From Hexactinellida sp. DTS-2022 (Eukaryota > Porifera > Hexactinellida), in NCBI GenBank assembly GCA_028753945.1, contig JAPNXP010000014.1, positions 2,418,001-2,482,000 of the forward strand: a DNA stretch of 64,000 nt. The letters are read 5' to 3'. This document shows, piece by piece, positions 35,138-46,788 of this stretch (position 1 is the first letter of the stretch; each line of letters starts with the position of its first letter). The notes under the pieces were generated by a model, which saw only the letters and a list, made by a program, of their open reading frames with translations, had not been told where the DNA came from and did no database searches. The position numbers and the translations under genes were made by a program.

Positions 35138-35347
35138 GTATGACATTCTTATATCCCAGATCAGCATTTTAAAAACTGAAAATCTGCACTTTCGCCAGTT
35201 ACTTCAGTCTGATCAAAAAGGAAAGAAAAATTCTTCTTTATTTATTCAAGGGTTTAACGATCCCGTCGATGTGGAAATAGGTCAAGTGCTCAGACCACCT
35301 GCTACTTTTAATGATTTTTCTCCTAATATCCCTCGGAACATTAACAA
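35138..35347 (+). CDS. Coiled-coil host gene, exon (second of three seen)
   Basis: The acceptor TTTTCTTAG precedes and the donor AACAA|GTAATA follows. The first base completes an Arg codon begun by the exon at 13724-13998, and the last two bases begin a Lys codon completed at 59559. It encodes about 70 residues. The first part, YDILISQISILKTENLHFRQ, continues the coiled coil; the rest (FNDPVDVEIGQVLRPPATF) is likely unstructured. The 21-kb intron before it is packed with transposons. Additional exons of length divisible by three between these could have been missed. Confidence 0.7.
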
Positions 35348-36324
35348 GTAATAATTTATTATTATTTTCTCATAATTATATTAGAGTAGAACCTCGTTTG
35401 TGCGAACAGGACTGTATATTTCATTCGTATTAATCCGTATGATTTGTATTGAAGAACCTTTGAAGGGAACTAACTTTGTGTTCGTTTAAGTTTACTAATT
35501 CATTGGAGAATTAGTAATCATGTGATTCCGGAATTATTTGTGGCATATAATTAATTTTTATGTTTTGATAAAATTCAAGTTCTCATCATAATTGCATTGC
35601 ATTCCTAATTTTCGAAAATATATTTGTCACAAGAACAGTCGATTTCGTGAAAATCTAATTAAAATGAATAGCTCTGAATTATTTAATATACTAGCTTGCT
35701 TCACTCGCTCGGTTGCCTCGCGACCGGCACACCCACGCACAAGCTTTCCGCTGTTGTTTTGTGTTATGCACTTGACACTTCGTTCCTCGAGGTGTCTACG
35801 CACAGTATTTTGGGAAATATCGTTCATGACTTCTTTTCTTGAGTTTATTAGGTTATGAACTCTAATCCATTGTGTAATTAATAGAATGGATTTTTAGTGT
35901 TTTAAAAATTTGACTGGAAGTTAATACATTTGATTGCATTTGATATTAGATTATTTTGCATTATTTTTAAAATATTAATATTTATTACATTATACATATA
36001 CAGGTATATAGTTTTCTATTGAAAGAGTATGTGTGCTAATTCCTGACAATGATTTGACGTAATTTTTTTCTCAACTACTGCTTTTGATTATTGGTTCTCC
36101 CATTGAGTTTGTTCATCCATTGTATAATTTTGCTAAATAGCAGGAAATTAAGGTCATGGAAATTAACGCTCCATGAAATTATCGCGAAGGAAATTAACGC
36201 AATTCGCGTTAATTTCCTATAATAAGGTAGCTGAATTCTTTGTATCACCACTATCAGATCGTTAATGTATATGTAATAATTCGATATCAATACGATTTGT
36301 CAGAGTATTTTTCACAATGGTAGG
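35348..36324. other. Intronic AT-rich stretch
   Basis: A pogo/Tigger-like scrap lies at about 35390-35500 (TAGAACCTCGTTTGTGCGAAC). A GC-rich TAGCTTGCTTCACTCGCTCG segment near 35692 recalls Helitron ends. A short palindrome, GCGAAGGAAATTAACGC with its mirror, is near 36182-36220. No gene. Confidence 0.4.
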
Positions 36325-37010
36325 GTCAATAATTTACTATTCCAATGCGGCAGAAGATCGCGCATAGGATTGGATTATACGAGATACTCATTTACTTATT
36401 CGTGCTTCTCGAGGTGCAGTAAGCAATTATTACACCTCACTTCAAGCACAACTGACAACTTATTTTGGTCAGAATGTTTCAGTGTATAATGTACAACCAG
36501 ATGGTAACTATTTGTACCGTACCCTATCGAATATAATATTTTCCACTGAAATTTTTTCGAGTTATAAAGTACTATCTGACTAATACATTCATTACCAGTA
36601 CCCAGCATCACTACAATGTTATGCGTAAATCTGGCTACTCAGTGAGCAGGATTTGCACGAACATATTAACGCTATTTCTGCATTCAATGCATGGGGTACA
36701 AAGGTTAAACTCCATTTATTAGCCGCTTTGCCTGGAATTGACATATTATTAATTGACTGTACTGATGTCACCTCAATGAATTGGAACATTCTCCCTGACT
36801 ATTTAGACGAACTGTTAGACCAGCGTTTCTCAATCGGGCCCCGTGGCCCCCCTGGGGGGCCACGAGCCCTTCGCCACGAGGCTTTTTATTGAAGGGTAGG
36901 GGGCCACGGGTACTGAAGGTCTCGGTAGGGGGGCCACGGAGCATTAAAGGTTGAGAACCACTGTGTTAGACTCTCCTATTGAATGTGATCCAATTTTTTA
37001 TGTACAGAAA
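36325..37010 (+). pseudogene. OTU-like cysteine protease fragment, decayed
   Basis: The frame starting ...DPLIRASRGAVSNYYTSLQ leads into VQPDGNYLYRTLSNIIF, an OTU active-site block (usual form DGNCLFR) in which the nucleophile Cys is Tyr. After stops near 36580-36630, ISAFNAWGTKVKLHLLAALP with DILLIDC resembles the later W-G-x-x-x-EL segment of OTU domains. A MITE interrupts the end at 36831. The fragment lies 0.5 kb from the Ginger1 element but on the opposite strand. It may be the remains of a second, older Ginger1-type copy or of another OTU-carrying transposon. The assignment is moderate. Confidence 0.5.
36831..36963. mobile_element. Short hAT MITE
   Basis: The termini CAGCGTTTCTCAATCGGG and CAGTGGTTCTCAACCTTT (complement) are flanked by an exact 8-bp duplication, TGTTAGAC (36823-36830 and 36964-36971). 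It is inserted in the OTU-like fragment. Confidence 0.92.
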
Positions 37011-39136
37011 GTATGTATTTACATCATAGACTTAGCGTCTTAAAGGAAATGAACTTTTTGATTCCTTCTTTTTGCTTAGTAATGTTTCATCACATTTATG
37101 AATATTGCGTCAGCTGCTTAGAGTTCAGGCTCTAAGTCAGAACTAGCGCCCTTCTTGATGAGTTCATATTCGTTCAATCTAAGTTTTTGATACTCATCAT
37201 TTTTTATTGGCCAGGAGTTTAATTACTCTTTATAATCACTTATCTTATTATTTTTGGCTCAGGCTACTGTGGGCTCTGTTATACTTGGTTATATTTGATA
37301 TCTACACCAGAGACCAGACCCACTTAGCGCCAAAGAAATATTTGCAATTTTTGTATTATTACATTTAACATTTGATTTCATAACACCATCCAATTACTCG
37401 ATGCCTTCCAGCACCAAATTCATGAAACATTTACTTAAATCCTAATAGTGTAACTAAGTAGAACTGTTTCGTGAGATTTTAACACGCGTGAGATTTTAAC
37501 TCATTTGTATTAGTGAACCATGGATATTGTACTAGCGTGAGGTTTTGACTCGTTTTGTTGAAATATCATCATTACACCATTGGGAAGCCGTACATGACTG
37601 AAATAATAATTACAACAGCAAATTGCATGATATCAAGTGATTATATCTGTAATATATTAACACCCTTGTGTAGATCTCGGTGGAATAAGAATAGTGATAG
37701 AATAAAGATAACTTTCCCGGTTAAATCCACGCAAAAAATTTCCTTTGAAATCTCATTTATTCAGGTACTCAAACTCAATTAAGTATTGAGGAGAAACATG
37801 TACCAATTAGCTTGTCTGTATTCAATCGTTGAAGTGCGATATACTAACTGATTAATCCACTGCTATGCAAACTGCTGACTCCGAAGAGAATGTTGGAATA
37901 AGGCTCTCAATCATCCTTGTGACTGGTTCATAATGCTCATGATAGTTAGCAATATAGATGGCATGATTCTGATTATTGTTATTAGAGGGTCTGATTCTTG
38001 ACCAGCGGACTTCAGGTATTAAACTATCCTCTGATTTATAGATTCTGTTGGCAATATAAATGTCAGTGTTCAGTAGTGCTGAGGCTGTCATTAGTTCAAC
38101 ATCAGATGCCCACTCACCACTTTCGTACATAATCTTGGAATTAACATTATTTCTTGGAGTAGTTTTTAGGACGTCCCTTAAGTACCAATATATGATATTT
38201 ACACCATCGCTTAGCATCTAACGGCATATTTCACCCCTGATCTTTGCGTAGTATTCCTCACTCCCAGAGATGATCTTGGACAAACATCTAAAAAGACAAT
38301 TGCCATCACCTCTAATTGTATCACATAGCCACGGTTCATACAGTCGAAACTTTTGGCCCGTAATAGTAGAGTGTTGGTCAAATTCTTGTTCGTAAGGTAA
38401 TTCTAAAAGAGCACACTTTTCTATCTGCCACTCAACAGTGATCGGAGTGATGATAGGATCATCGGTAGTTAGATGGTTAAAAGTGAAAGGGTTGTCAAAC
38501 TTCGGATCCATCAATTGGTGCTCGATATAATTCATAGCCTGAAATTTTTTTTAAATTAGTATATCATTGAAAACTATATTTGAAATCTATACACTTGTTA
38601 CTTACTACACCATATAAAACTTTGTTGACGTAATCAGAGCAACGAATCCCCCCTAATCCGGAAAGTTCTTTCGTCCAATCCATAATTAGTATAATATATC
38701 TCTTCGCTGAAAATAGAAGCAAATAAAAGTAAACTAATTCTGGTTACCTTAACTACAATAAACTCCCGTTGTAACGAAGTCGGAAATAACGAAATAGCGA
38801 AATGGAGATTTTCCCCCAGAGCACTTAATACATTATTTTTTATCCGCTTATAACGAATTCCGGATATAAAGAAGGAATTTACAGGTCCCAAGCACTTCGA
38901 TATAACGAGAGTGCATTTTAAATTTACTATTGATTCAGCATTAGAATCATTTCTTGACTTCATAAATGATTATGTCTTGGACGTAGAATCCTTTTTTTTA
39001 ATCACGGGCTTTGTCCAACTCTTCATGAAGTTTCGACACATCCTCTCCGCGCTCCACATGATCTGAGAAGACCAACTAAAAAAGTATTAACTTAATTACA
39101 AGAAACACTGGTATTTGAAAGACATAAAATAAATAA

Positions 39137-39287
39137 TATGGAGACCGTATATTTCTTTTTTTACTTAAATAGTATTACCCATAACGGCAGGGGCTTTTGG
39201 TCTACAAAATTTATAGACGGTCTACAAATTTAGCTTAGTTTGTATGGGCTTTAATAAACCGTCTGCTAATAGACGGTCTACATATAA
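39137..39287. mobile_element. GTAGACCGTCTA-terminated MITE, copy 2
   Basis: About 150 bp closely matching the outer parts of 15272-15853 (AGTATTACCCATAA, GGTCTACAAAATTTATAGAC, GTATGGGCTTTA). It lies in an intron of the Ginger1 gene. Confidence 0.65.
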
Positions 39288-41524
39288 GGAAGCTACCTAA
39301 ACAATTATATATGACTAGAATTTTGTTATTGAATATGAGCAAAAACTATACGAACCTTCAATTCATCCAATTTATTGAGTATGGAGTCCCTTGATATGCC
39401 GAGTTTCCTGGTAAATCTTTTATTTTCATTTTCACTTTTCTATAGAAATAAATGTGAAAGTATTGCAAAAGCAATTCTATAAGAAGAATTATGTGCTAAT
39501 ATTACATTTGTATTCTTTTTTATCTTCTTAGAAGCACTAGTATCTGTAGGTAGTGCAGGAGATTTACGCTTGCTTAAATTTGTCGGTGACCTCGAATGAT
39601 ATTTTCGGGAGATGTTATGTGGAACTTTTTTAGTTTTCATACTGTCAGCTTTTAGTACCAAAGCATGACTTTGTGTCACTTTACTTGCAGTAACTGGACC
39701 ATGGTACTTGATTTGGTTCTTAGTTCCGGGCATCTTCTTTTCCTTGCAAATGTTACGAATTAGTATGTCATCTCCTTCTTTTATTTCAAATCTAAAGTAA
39801 TTCACAGATAAAATAAAGGTACCCGGTACTTGAATAGCATTACCTGTTTTTCTTCACTTTCTTATCAAAATTTGTTTTTGAATCATTTGCTCCTTTCTAA
39901 TATTATCTTGAGCATGTAGCCTTGAAAGAGAACGCGATTCTGTTTATTATTCCATCATATCAACTGGAAGTTCAGGTTCATGGGGATATACATCAGGAAG
40001 TGTTCTTCAGAGTGGTCTGCAATATTACCAGTGATATCTTCATCTCTATCAACTCCATTATTTAGAAAGTTGTCGAATAAATGAGCACAATTTGCCTCTC
40101 TCCCATACATTATTAGGTAAAAGGTGTAAAACTTGTCGATCTTTTCTAGCATGTGTTAGCAGCAAGAACAGATGCTTGTAGTTTGAGCGGCCATTCTACA
40201 CCAGCTTCTATGACCATCTTATTAAGTTTCCTAATTTCAGAGCAAAACGCAATAACTATTTTAATCTATATTAATAACAAAGTAATATATTCTACGTTTT
40301 GATGATTTTGTTATGAGCCTCGACGAGGCCATTACTTTGGGGATGATAAGCTGCAGTGCTTCTATTGTCGACTCCTAATCTACGGTGAAATTCCTGGAAT
40401 TCCTAAATGGAGTTAAATATTATCAGTCTTGCTTTGAAATTAAATGATTCCCTCTTTGTGTATGTAATATGTACCTTACTGACAAACTCTGGTCCTTGAT
40501 CATGTTGAATAACACGTGGCACGCCCAATGTTAAGTAGATTCCATCTAGTTGTTCTAGAATCTAGAACTTCTTTACTTTTTTTCGTTTTTAATGGCCGAA
40601 CTGTACAGAACTTAGATAGATAGCAGGTTGTAACAAGAACATGCTTGTAGCCTTGTGAATTCTCTTGTAAATCACAAATGAGGTCTATGCCAATATGGTA
40701 CCTAGGCAAATCTGGTGGAGGAATTGGTTGAATTTCTTTCTGAGGTTGTGGTGACAAATTAGAAGTTACTTTACAAGAGTGACTAGTTATGACCTACAAA
40801 AATAACGTATTAATTAGGACAGTATGTTGAGAGTAAGGGGCGGCGGGAGGTTGGAGCCAGGTTGGGCATTAATGTTGGTGTGCCTCATCTGTGCCCCCCC
40901 CCCCCACAGTGGTGCCACGCTAGCAATTCGTGAAATTCCCTTCTTTCATAGTAAATGCATATGTTTATTTAAAAGAATAAGTAAAGTACATGAGCCACTA
41001 ACGTTGATGCAACATTATGAAACAAAATCTCGAAAAAATAGTGTGGACATTCTAAATGATAATTATATAATTGTTGATTCGTATATGGTTAATAATATTT
41101 CGAAACTTTTCTGCTTAAATTGATTCTAAATTTCACATTTTAAACCACTTAAAGTGATCAATAAAAATTCATTATTGAGAGATATAATACTGTTAACAGC
41201 AAATACCGTATTACTTTGAATATGTGCCCCGGCGCTTAATGTTTTCGTGGGGCAATTGTATCTTGAATTTTTTTGAAAATTGCTTAAAATGATATTTTCT
41301 AGGATCTTGTGAATCTCAGCCACAGTGTCATTACCAAAGTTGCCAAAATCGTTGTAATCACACTCCAGTCTAATGGGTATTATTTTAATCATACACGTGC
41401 CATTTTATTGACCCGGGGATTATTTGAAGCAATTCGCTATGTGCGAAGAAATGTAAACTGTTTATCAGCTGCGCAGCGCAAACAAGCGAAACGTGCTTGT
41501 AGCAAGTGAAACAAAAGTTGCTAG

Positions 41525-42099
41525 CAGGGAATGAAAGGTTCACGAACGAACTTATTGAACTTGAACTGAACGAACTGAACGCAGGGCTTTTAAGGGATTC
41601 ACGGTGAACGAACTGAACGAACGTCAACGGTTTCCGAATGGCAATTGAACGAACTTAACGAACTGAATTGAACGGATTGAACGAACTAAACTGAACGAAC
41701 TAAAATGAATAAATATAAATTACAAATATAGATTCATTAAATATAATAGGTGACTGCAAAGTGCTGATTCCGGACATCCCTAGTGGACTCATGTCTCTTA
41801 GCTTAGAATCTAGCTTCTTAGACTGAACTTAAAACAGCTTGGAGGATCGAACAAAATATCATAAACGGAATAGTTCGACCCACTTACTGTACACTGTTAC
41901 GAACTGAACTAAACGAATTGAACGAACTGAATGAACTTAATTGAATGGATTGAACGAACGCGGGCATGCCCGTGAACGAACTGAACGAACGCTGGTGGAG
42001 CTGAAGTTAGGAGGTGAACTTGAACGAACTGAACGTGCGTCAAATTGAGATGAACTGAATTGCGTCAATTCAGTCCGTTCGTGAACCTTTCATTCCCTG
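41525..42099. mobile_element. hAT-like MITE filled with GAACGAACT repeats
   Basis: The termini CAGGGAATGAAAGGTTCACG are mirrored exactly at the right end. Interior tracts of GAACGAACTGAACGAA flank a unique core (about 41700-41900). Both flanks contain TTGCTAG, at slightly different distances, so the duplication is not exact. It is inserted in the large Ginger1 intron, so it postdates that element. Confidence 0.78.
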
Positions 42100-43081
42100 G
42101 AACTTGCTAGGTACTCGACAATATATTAACTTAATTAAGCTAATTATCTTCACCATTAAATTTAAAGTATCTATTAAGTAGCGTATTTTCCAAATGAATA
42201 AAATTGTTTCCTTTAAACCATCAAAATTTCTTAAACTTATTATATCCGAGAAAACTATTCCATAAACAATTAGTTTCAGTCAAGTTGACTAGTCATCCAA
42301 TATAAACATGATAGTAAATTCAGGACCAGCGTAAGCGGTCAGACCGGTCAAGCCATTGCCTGACCACTTTATATCTGCATCCGCCGGCCCTGTAGATCAA
42401 TGCACAACTTACATAAGCTTTGACTTCTTTACTTAGTCCTGGAATTTCTCTGATGGACTTGATCGTGGTGTTGATTCCAGGGTGTGCATCACTATCATGA
42501 TATAGCCTGAGCACTGCGTTAACTAGATTAATTTGTAAAACTTCCTGTCTATCCTATAATAAAAAACTAGGAATATGTAGGAAAATATGATGCTTAAAAT
42601 TTCTTTTTAATTATTAGCAATAGTAGATAATAGATCGTTTATATTACTAATCAAAAAAATTTTAACTAGCTTGATTAATATTACCTTGTAAATCTTTCCA
42701 TCCTTTCCAATCTGATATCTAGACGCTTTCACACGAAAGTTCTTTTTCGAATGACTAGTTTTTTCTGAAAGAATAACATCCTTTGGATAAATATTTTCAG
42801 AGATAAATCGAGAGATACCCTCATATTCTTGTAGTTCCATTTGAAATAAAACGTATATTTTTCAAATTTATACCACACAGACAAATAAACATGTAATCGT
42901 AATTGCGTGCTCTAGTTTGATGTTCTAACAATTTGAAATCATAATGCAGATATAATCACTTGATATCATGCAATTTGCTGTTGTAATTATTATTTCAGTC
43001 ATTTACTGCTTCTCAATGGTGTAATGATGATATTTCAACAAAACGAGTCAAAACCTCACTCTAGTACAATATCAATGGTTC

Positions 43082-43953
43082 TAGATATATTTTGTTAAGT
43101 CTTGAAAATTTTATCTTGAGAAAGATTTTTTGTTGTGAAACATTTCCAATATTTCCATGGACGCATTAATATGAGTGTATTTGCACAAATTCAGGATATA
43201 TTACTATTCGTTGAGTATACAATCAAGGTAGCTATTTTGGAGTTGTATTTAGTAACAATTACTGTAGTATTTCTCTAACTTAAAATCTCTGGACAAAGAT
43301 TCCTGTACGCATGGGCAATGCATAGTTCCCTTGACTGTCCTGGGAACCGTTTAACGGTTGTTAGGGATATTATATCAAATTATTATTATTATGCTCTGCC
43401 TAATTACTGCCTCAATTGCTGGGCCTCAAGACCATTAGATCACACATACCCACAGTCGAATTGTGTTAGTTCAATAATTGTTTTGCTATCGCGTAACCCT
43501 ATCTTATTCAGGACGTTTTGATCCCGCTCCCGGCTGTCTGTCTATACCCGGTTGCCACCCAAATATTCTAATGAGGGGCGAAATGACACGTATTTTAATT
43601 TGAATAACAGTACGTGTATTTCTAATTAATTCTTTGTACTTAATTAACACTCAATTTACAGGTCAATACTGAGTTCGGTTAGCCGGGTAACCGCTTATCT
43701 GCAGCTAATATTGATTAAGCTTTACTGATTTAATTGACCAGTTAACCGGTCTGTTAAATATTAGCAATGTAATTACGTATCTAAAACATTAAATTATCTG
43801 AATTTTGTTGAATATTATTATCATAAATTTGTGCATTTCTTACGTAGTATATTTCTTAAAACCAAGGTGGGGTTGTTAACCGTTCTGAGGCTACGGTTAT
43901 GATTCGATTTAACGATGGCTAACCAGTAACCACCCATTTACTCAATATAAATA
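43082..43953. other. MITE-derived GTTAACCG-rich sequence
   Basis: From about 43670 the sequence holds GGTTAACCG-type words (TTAGCCGGGTAACCGC, AGTTAACCGGTC, GTTGTTAACCGTTCTGAGGC). The last matches the complement of 47620-47655, so a MITE of this family was probably split by the Tigger insertion at 43954. Confidence 0.5.
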
Positions 43954-44266
43954 CAGTCAACATCCGGTAACTCGAATCCTCAGGGGAATGAAATATCCAT
44001 TCCAGATAGCGAATGTTCGAGTTAACGGATGGCCACCATTTAATGTAACAAAATTGTATTTTACTCAATTCGTGGTAGCTGAACAAAAACTAAGCCATGT
44101 CTGCTCAATGCTATTCTATCTCTATATCTCGATGCATTCTACCTCTACTATACTAGTATACTATCTCTCTATTTCATACGAAATATGAATCTAATGTACT
44201 CTGCTTCATTCGCTCTGTAAACTCCGACTCAAGCATTTTGTTCAGGATTAGTGAATGTTTACGGAG

Positions 44267-45691
44267 TCATCTCCATAACTTGTTAACAAGCAATATTGGA
44301 AAACCAGATCCATGGCATTTCTTATTTCGTTCTGCGTTGGTTTCGACGCAATCATCACATATTTCTTCATCATAAATCTCTAAGTTATCCTCTCCCCGTA
44401 GTTCGGCAAGTATTTCTTCTTCTGATGCCATAGGTGCTGTGGCAGTAACTTCATCATCAACTGTCACTAAATCTTCCACTGTTACATTAAGTGGGACAAT
44501 ATCTCGATCTTTTTCTTGTAGTATATCAATTTCTTCGTTGAGTTCTTTGAATGGGTCATCATCATCTTGCAATGCTTGCTCCTGTAATGCTTCTGACATG
44601 TTTGCCTTCGTAAAGCAGTTGATCACTGTCGTCTTTGTAACCATACTCCATGCCGTTACAAGCATGCTCATTGTACTGATAATATTAATCTTTGGTAATG
44701 GCATCTTCCTGTCTAATGCTCTGATGTACTTTTGGACAACCAGGACACGTTATTTTGCTTTAAGGCTGCGAATAACTCCCTGGTCCATTGGTTGAGTACT
44801 CGCGGTAGTGTTGGGTTTAAGGAAAACCAGGTCGATTGCCTTTAGGTTGCCCACATGTGAATGGGCAGGACAATTATCAACAAGAAGGGCTATTTTTCTT
44901 CGATCTTCCAGGAATTTCGAATCTAGCTCTCGCACCCACTCTTCAAACTAATTTCTGTCCATCCAGCTCTTTCCTTGTCCTCGGTAACGGCAAGGTAAGT
45001 TCGTAAGTCCAGCAAAACACCGTGGCTTCTTGGATTTACCTATGATAAACATAGGTAACTTGTCTCCAACTGCGTTGGCAGCTGCCATTCCAGTCAATCG
45101 TACTTTGCTGTGTTTTCCCCCAACACATTTCTCAGACTTTAAGTGAAGACTCTTACTTGGTAGACACTCATAGAACAAACCAAATTCGTCTGCATTGTAT
45201 ATATCTTCCAAATGGTAGTTGGATAGTAGGGTCGGCAATGATGTCTCCTTCCATGGTGCGACCATTCCAGCAGTCACAGAGTTAGCTTCTCCTGAAATTG
45301 TACCTCTTTTTCCAACGGCGAATCCAACCATCAGATGCTTGAAAATCTTCTAACCCAATCTCTTTAGCATATTCCAATGTCTTTGCTTTAAAAACCACTC
45401 CTCCAATCGGTACATCCTGGCTTCTTGCAGACCAAAACCACTTAAATATAGCTTCATCCAATTTTTCATGAATACCTGTTCGTAATTTCTTGCTTTTATG
45501 ATTATTTCCTCCGTTCAATGAACTCTTAATCTTATGTTTGTTCTTCACCCATGTTGAAAGAGTGTTTTTCGGGATGTTGTATTTTTTTGGGCAACACTCC
45601 TATTTGATGCACCTTTCTCGAGGTCTTTGAGGGCATCATACTTTTCCTTGAGAGACTTGTGACATATCTTACGTGTTGCTGCAGACGCCAT
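44267..45691 (-). pseudogene. Tigger/pogo transposase, broken
   Basis: The start ATG is at 45689-45691 (MASAATRKICHKSLKEKYDA). A psq-type helix-turn-helix follows (KGASNRSVA, then after a shift in a T/A run KNTLSTWVKNK), then a CENP-B-type DNA-binding domain (AIFKWFWSARSQDVPIGG, GWIRRWKKRYNF). The DDE core shows IYNADEFGLFYE (first Asp), ALLVDNCPAHSHV (second Asp) and NTTASTQPMDQGVI (third Asp). The C-terminal part is AW..VTKTTVINCF followed by an acidic tail. All three catalytic Asp codons survive. Two frameshifts (near 45580 and 45300) and two in-frame stops (TAG after WMDRN near 44938, TAA after SLKAK near 44747) inactivate it. Length and order fit a normal Tigger transposase of about 500 residues. 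Confidence 0.9.
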
Positions 45692-45904
45692 TGTTTATCC
45701 AAACAAACGAAATATGTTGAGATTCATAACCACACATTACCACAATATGATTGTGATTCTAATCATCATACTTCGCTATCAAAACTTAGGTTTTATAGCT
45801 TAGATTATAGCCAACCACTTGTTTTCACTTTTGAGACTGATCAAGGAATTTTTCAATGAAATACATGGCCGCTGGGTTTTGAAGATACTTTTAATAATTT
45901 AAGT

Positions 45905-46292
45905 ATGGCAAGCAAAAAACGAATATGTTTCTGACGAAGGAAAAGCTGTCTCAAGCGAAGAGCAAGTGTCATTCGATTTGAAAGAATTCAAAATTGATAC
46001 ATTCGTGAAAGGTTTCCATGTTTTTGAGAGTAAATGGAAACCACATGCTGGGGAAAAACTCCAAGCTGCGATAGAGCCTGACAATGTCGTAGATAAATAC
46101 GCAGTTTGTGTTTTAAAGAATAATGAAGTAATTGGGCATTTACCAAAAGGAACCAATGGAAAATTTGCGAAGACAATTTTTTATTTCTTTCGGGCAGACA
46201 AGTATGGTTCATGCCATGTATTCATAAAGGACAAGGTTGTTAATCTTGGTCACGGCGACGGAATGCAAGTCCCATGTACATTATTCTTTTAA
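45905..46292 (+). CDS. HIRAN-domain protein carried by the Tigger element
   Basis: The frame TFVKGFHVFESKWKPHAGEK, PDNVVDKYAVCVLKNNEVIG, HLPKGTN and GMQVPCTLFF follows the HIRAN pattern (W..GE.L..E.N..D..AV.V.....GH.P) known from DNA-end-binding HIRAN domains and from many stand-alone invertebrate proteins. ATG at 45905 (MASKKRICF) runs into a stop; the HIRAN frame is the next one and lacks its own ATG, so either one base was lost or gained near 45930 or there is a small intron. It ends at the TAA at 46290-46292. It lies inside the Tigger termini and is transcribed away from the transposase. Its role in transposition, if any, is unknown. Confidence 0.72.
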
Positions 46293-46788
46293 GATTCAAG
46301 TAACTTTATTTAGATTTTGCAGAGACAGTTATTAGTAGTAGATATATAATTAATTATTTGCAACAGTAATTAAAAACAAATATACGTATATTTCTGACAG
46401 AAATTTTAATAAATATTGTAATGTTGCGGGCTATAAAGGTTGTAACTAGTATATATAGGGTGGTAGGTCAGATGTTTATAGCGGCCGGTTCGGGGTTTTC
46501 ACATTGGACTAGGACTACGATCATGGTTAGAAAGAAATTGAGGGCAGTAGTTACAATTTGTTTCTTAAAATCATTCTAAAATAGTACAAAAGTTCGAGTT
46601 AAACGGCTGTAAATTTTCAGGGGAAACCGAAAATCTGTTCGAGATAGAGAAGTTCGAGATAACCGGCATTCGAGATAGTGAACGGTTTTTCTATATAAAT
46701 CGAATAGTAAAACGAGGGGAAATGAAAATTCGTCGAGATAACGAATGTTCGAGTTAACGGGCATTCGAGTTATCGGATGTTGACTGTA

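Larger units (their letters stand above)
37852..42840 (-). pseudogene. Ginger1 transposase: integrase, GPY/F and OTU protease, with introns
   Basis: Exon 1 (42840-42685) starts MELQEYEGISRF and ends RYQIGKDGKIYK at a GTAATA donor. Exon 2 (from 42553) carries the integrase zinc finger start HDSDAHPG. After a 1.6-kb intron, exon 3 (from about 40787) gives PRYHIGIDLICDL (first Asp) and, after a one-base shift, VIQHDQGPEFVSK (second Asp). Exon 4 (from about 40411) gives AAYHPQSNGLVEAHNK (catalytic Glu). Near 39730-39650 YHGPVTASKVTQSHALVLKA matches the GPY/F module. The last part, 38535-37852, is an OTU protease: RGDGNCLFRCLS supplies the Asp and Cys, and ANYHEHYEPV the His. An in-frame TAG at 38218-38220 and the shift in exon 3 disable this copy. 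One Cys of the HHCC finger appears replaced by Ser. Confidence 0.82.
37515..43081 (-). mobile_element. Ginger1-type DNA transposon
   Basis: Two 135-bp terminal inverted repeats (37515-37649 and 42947-43081) differ at only about five positions. Between them a minus-strand gene encodes a Gypsy-type integrase with GPY/F module fused to an OTU protease domain, the published hallmark of Ginger1. Its known termini of 40-270 bp fit. Flanks are TAGT and TAGA, so a 4-bp duplication is possible but imperfect, and it is not the CCGG/CCGT reported for the group. Introns hold later insertions: the GAACGAAC MITE (41525-42099), the GTAGAC MITE (39137-39287) and a Tigger-like MITE (about 38755-38915). Confidence 0.85.
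43954..46786. mobile_element. pogo/Tigger element with two divergent genes
   Basis: The termini CAGTCAACATCCGGTAACTC and CAGTCAACATCCGATAACTC (complement) lie between TA dinucleotides (43952-43953 and 46787-46788). The 2.8-kb element carries a minus-strand CENP-B/DDE transposase (44267-45691) and a + strand HIRAN-domain frame (45905-46292), separated by about 210 bp. The right end contains repeats of TTCGAGTTAACGG and TTCGAGATAACG. Confidence 0.92.

Noticed and set aside
40500-42840. Integrase as part of an LTR retrotransposon
   Set aside because: No reverse transcriptase, Gag or LTRs are seen; inverted 135-bp termini and the OTU fusion point to Ginger1.
44439-44795. 118-codon + strand frame rich in Ser and Thr
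   Set aside because: It is the antisense of the acidic C-terminal part of the Tigger transposase.
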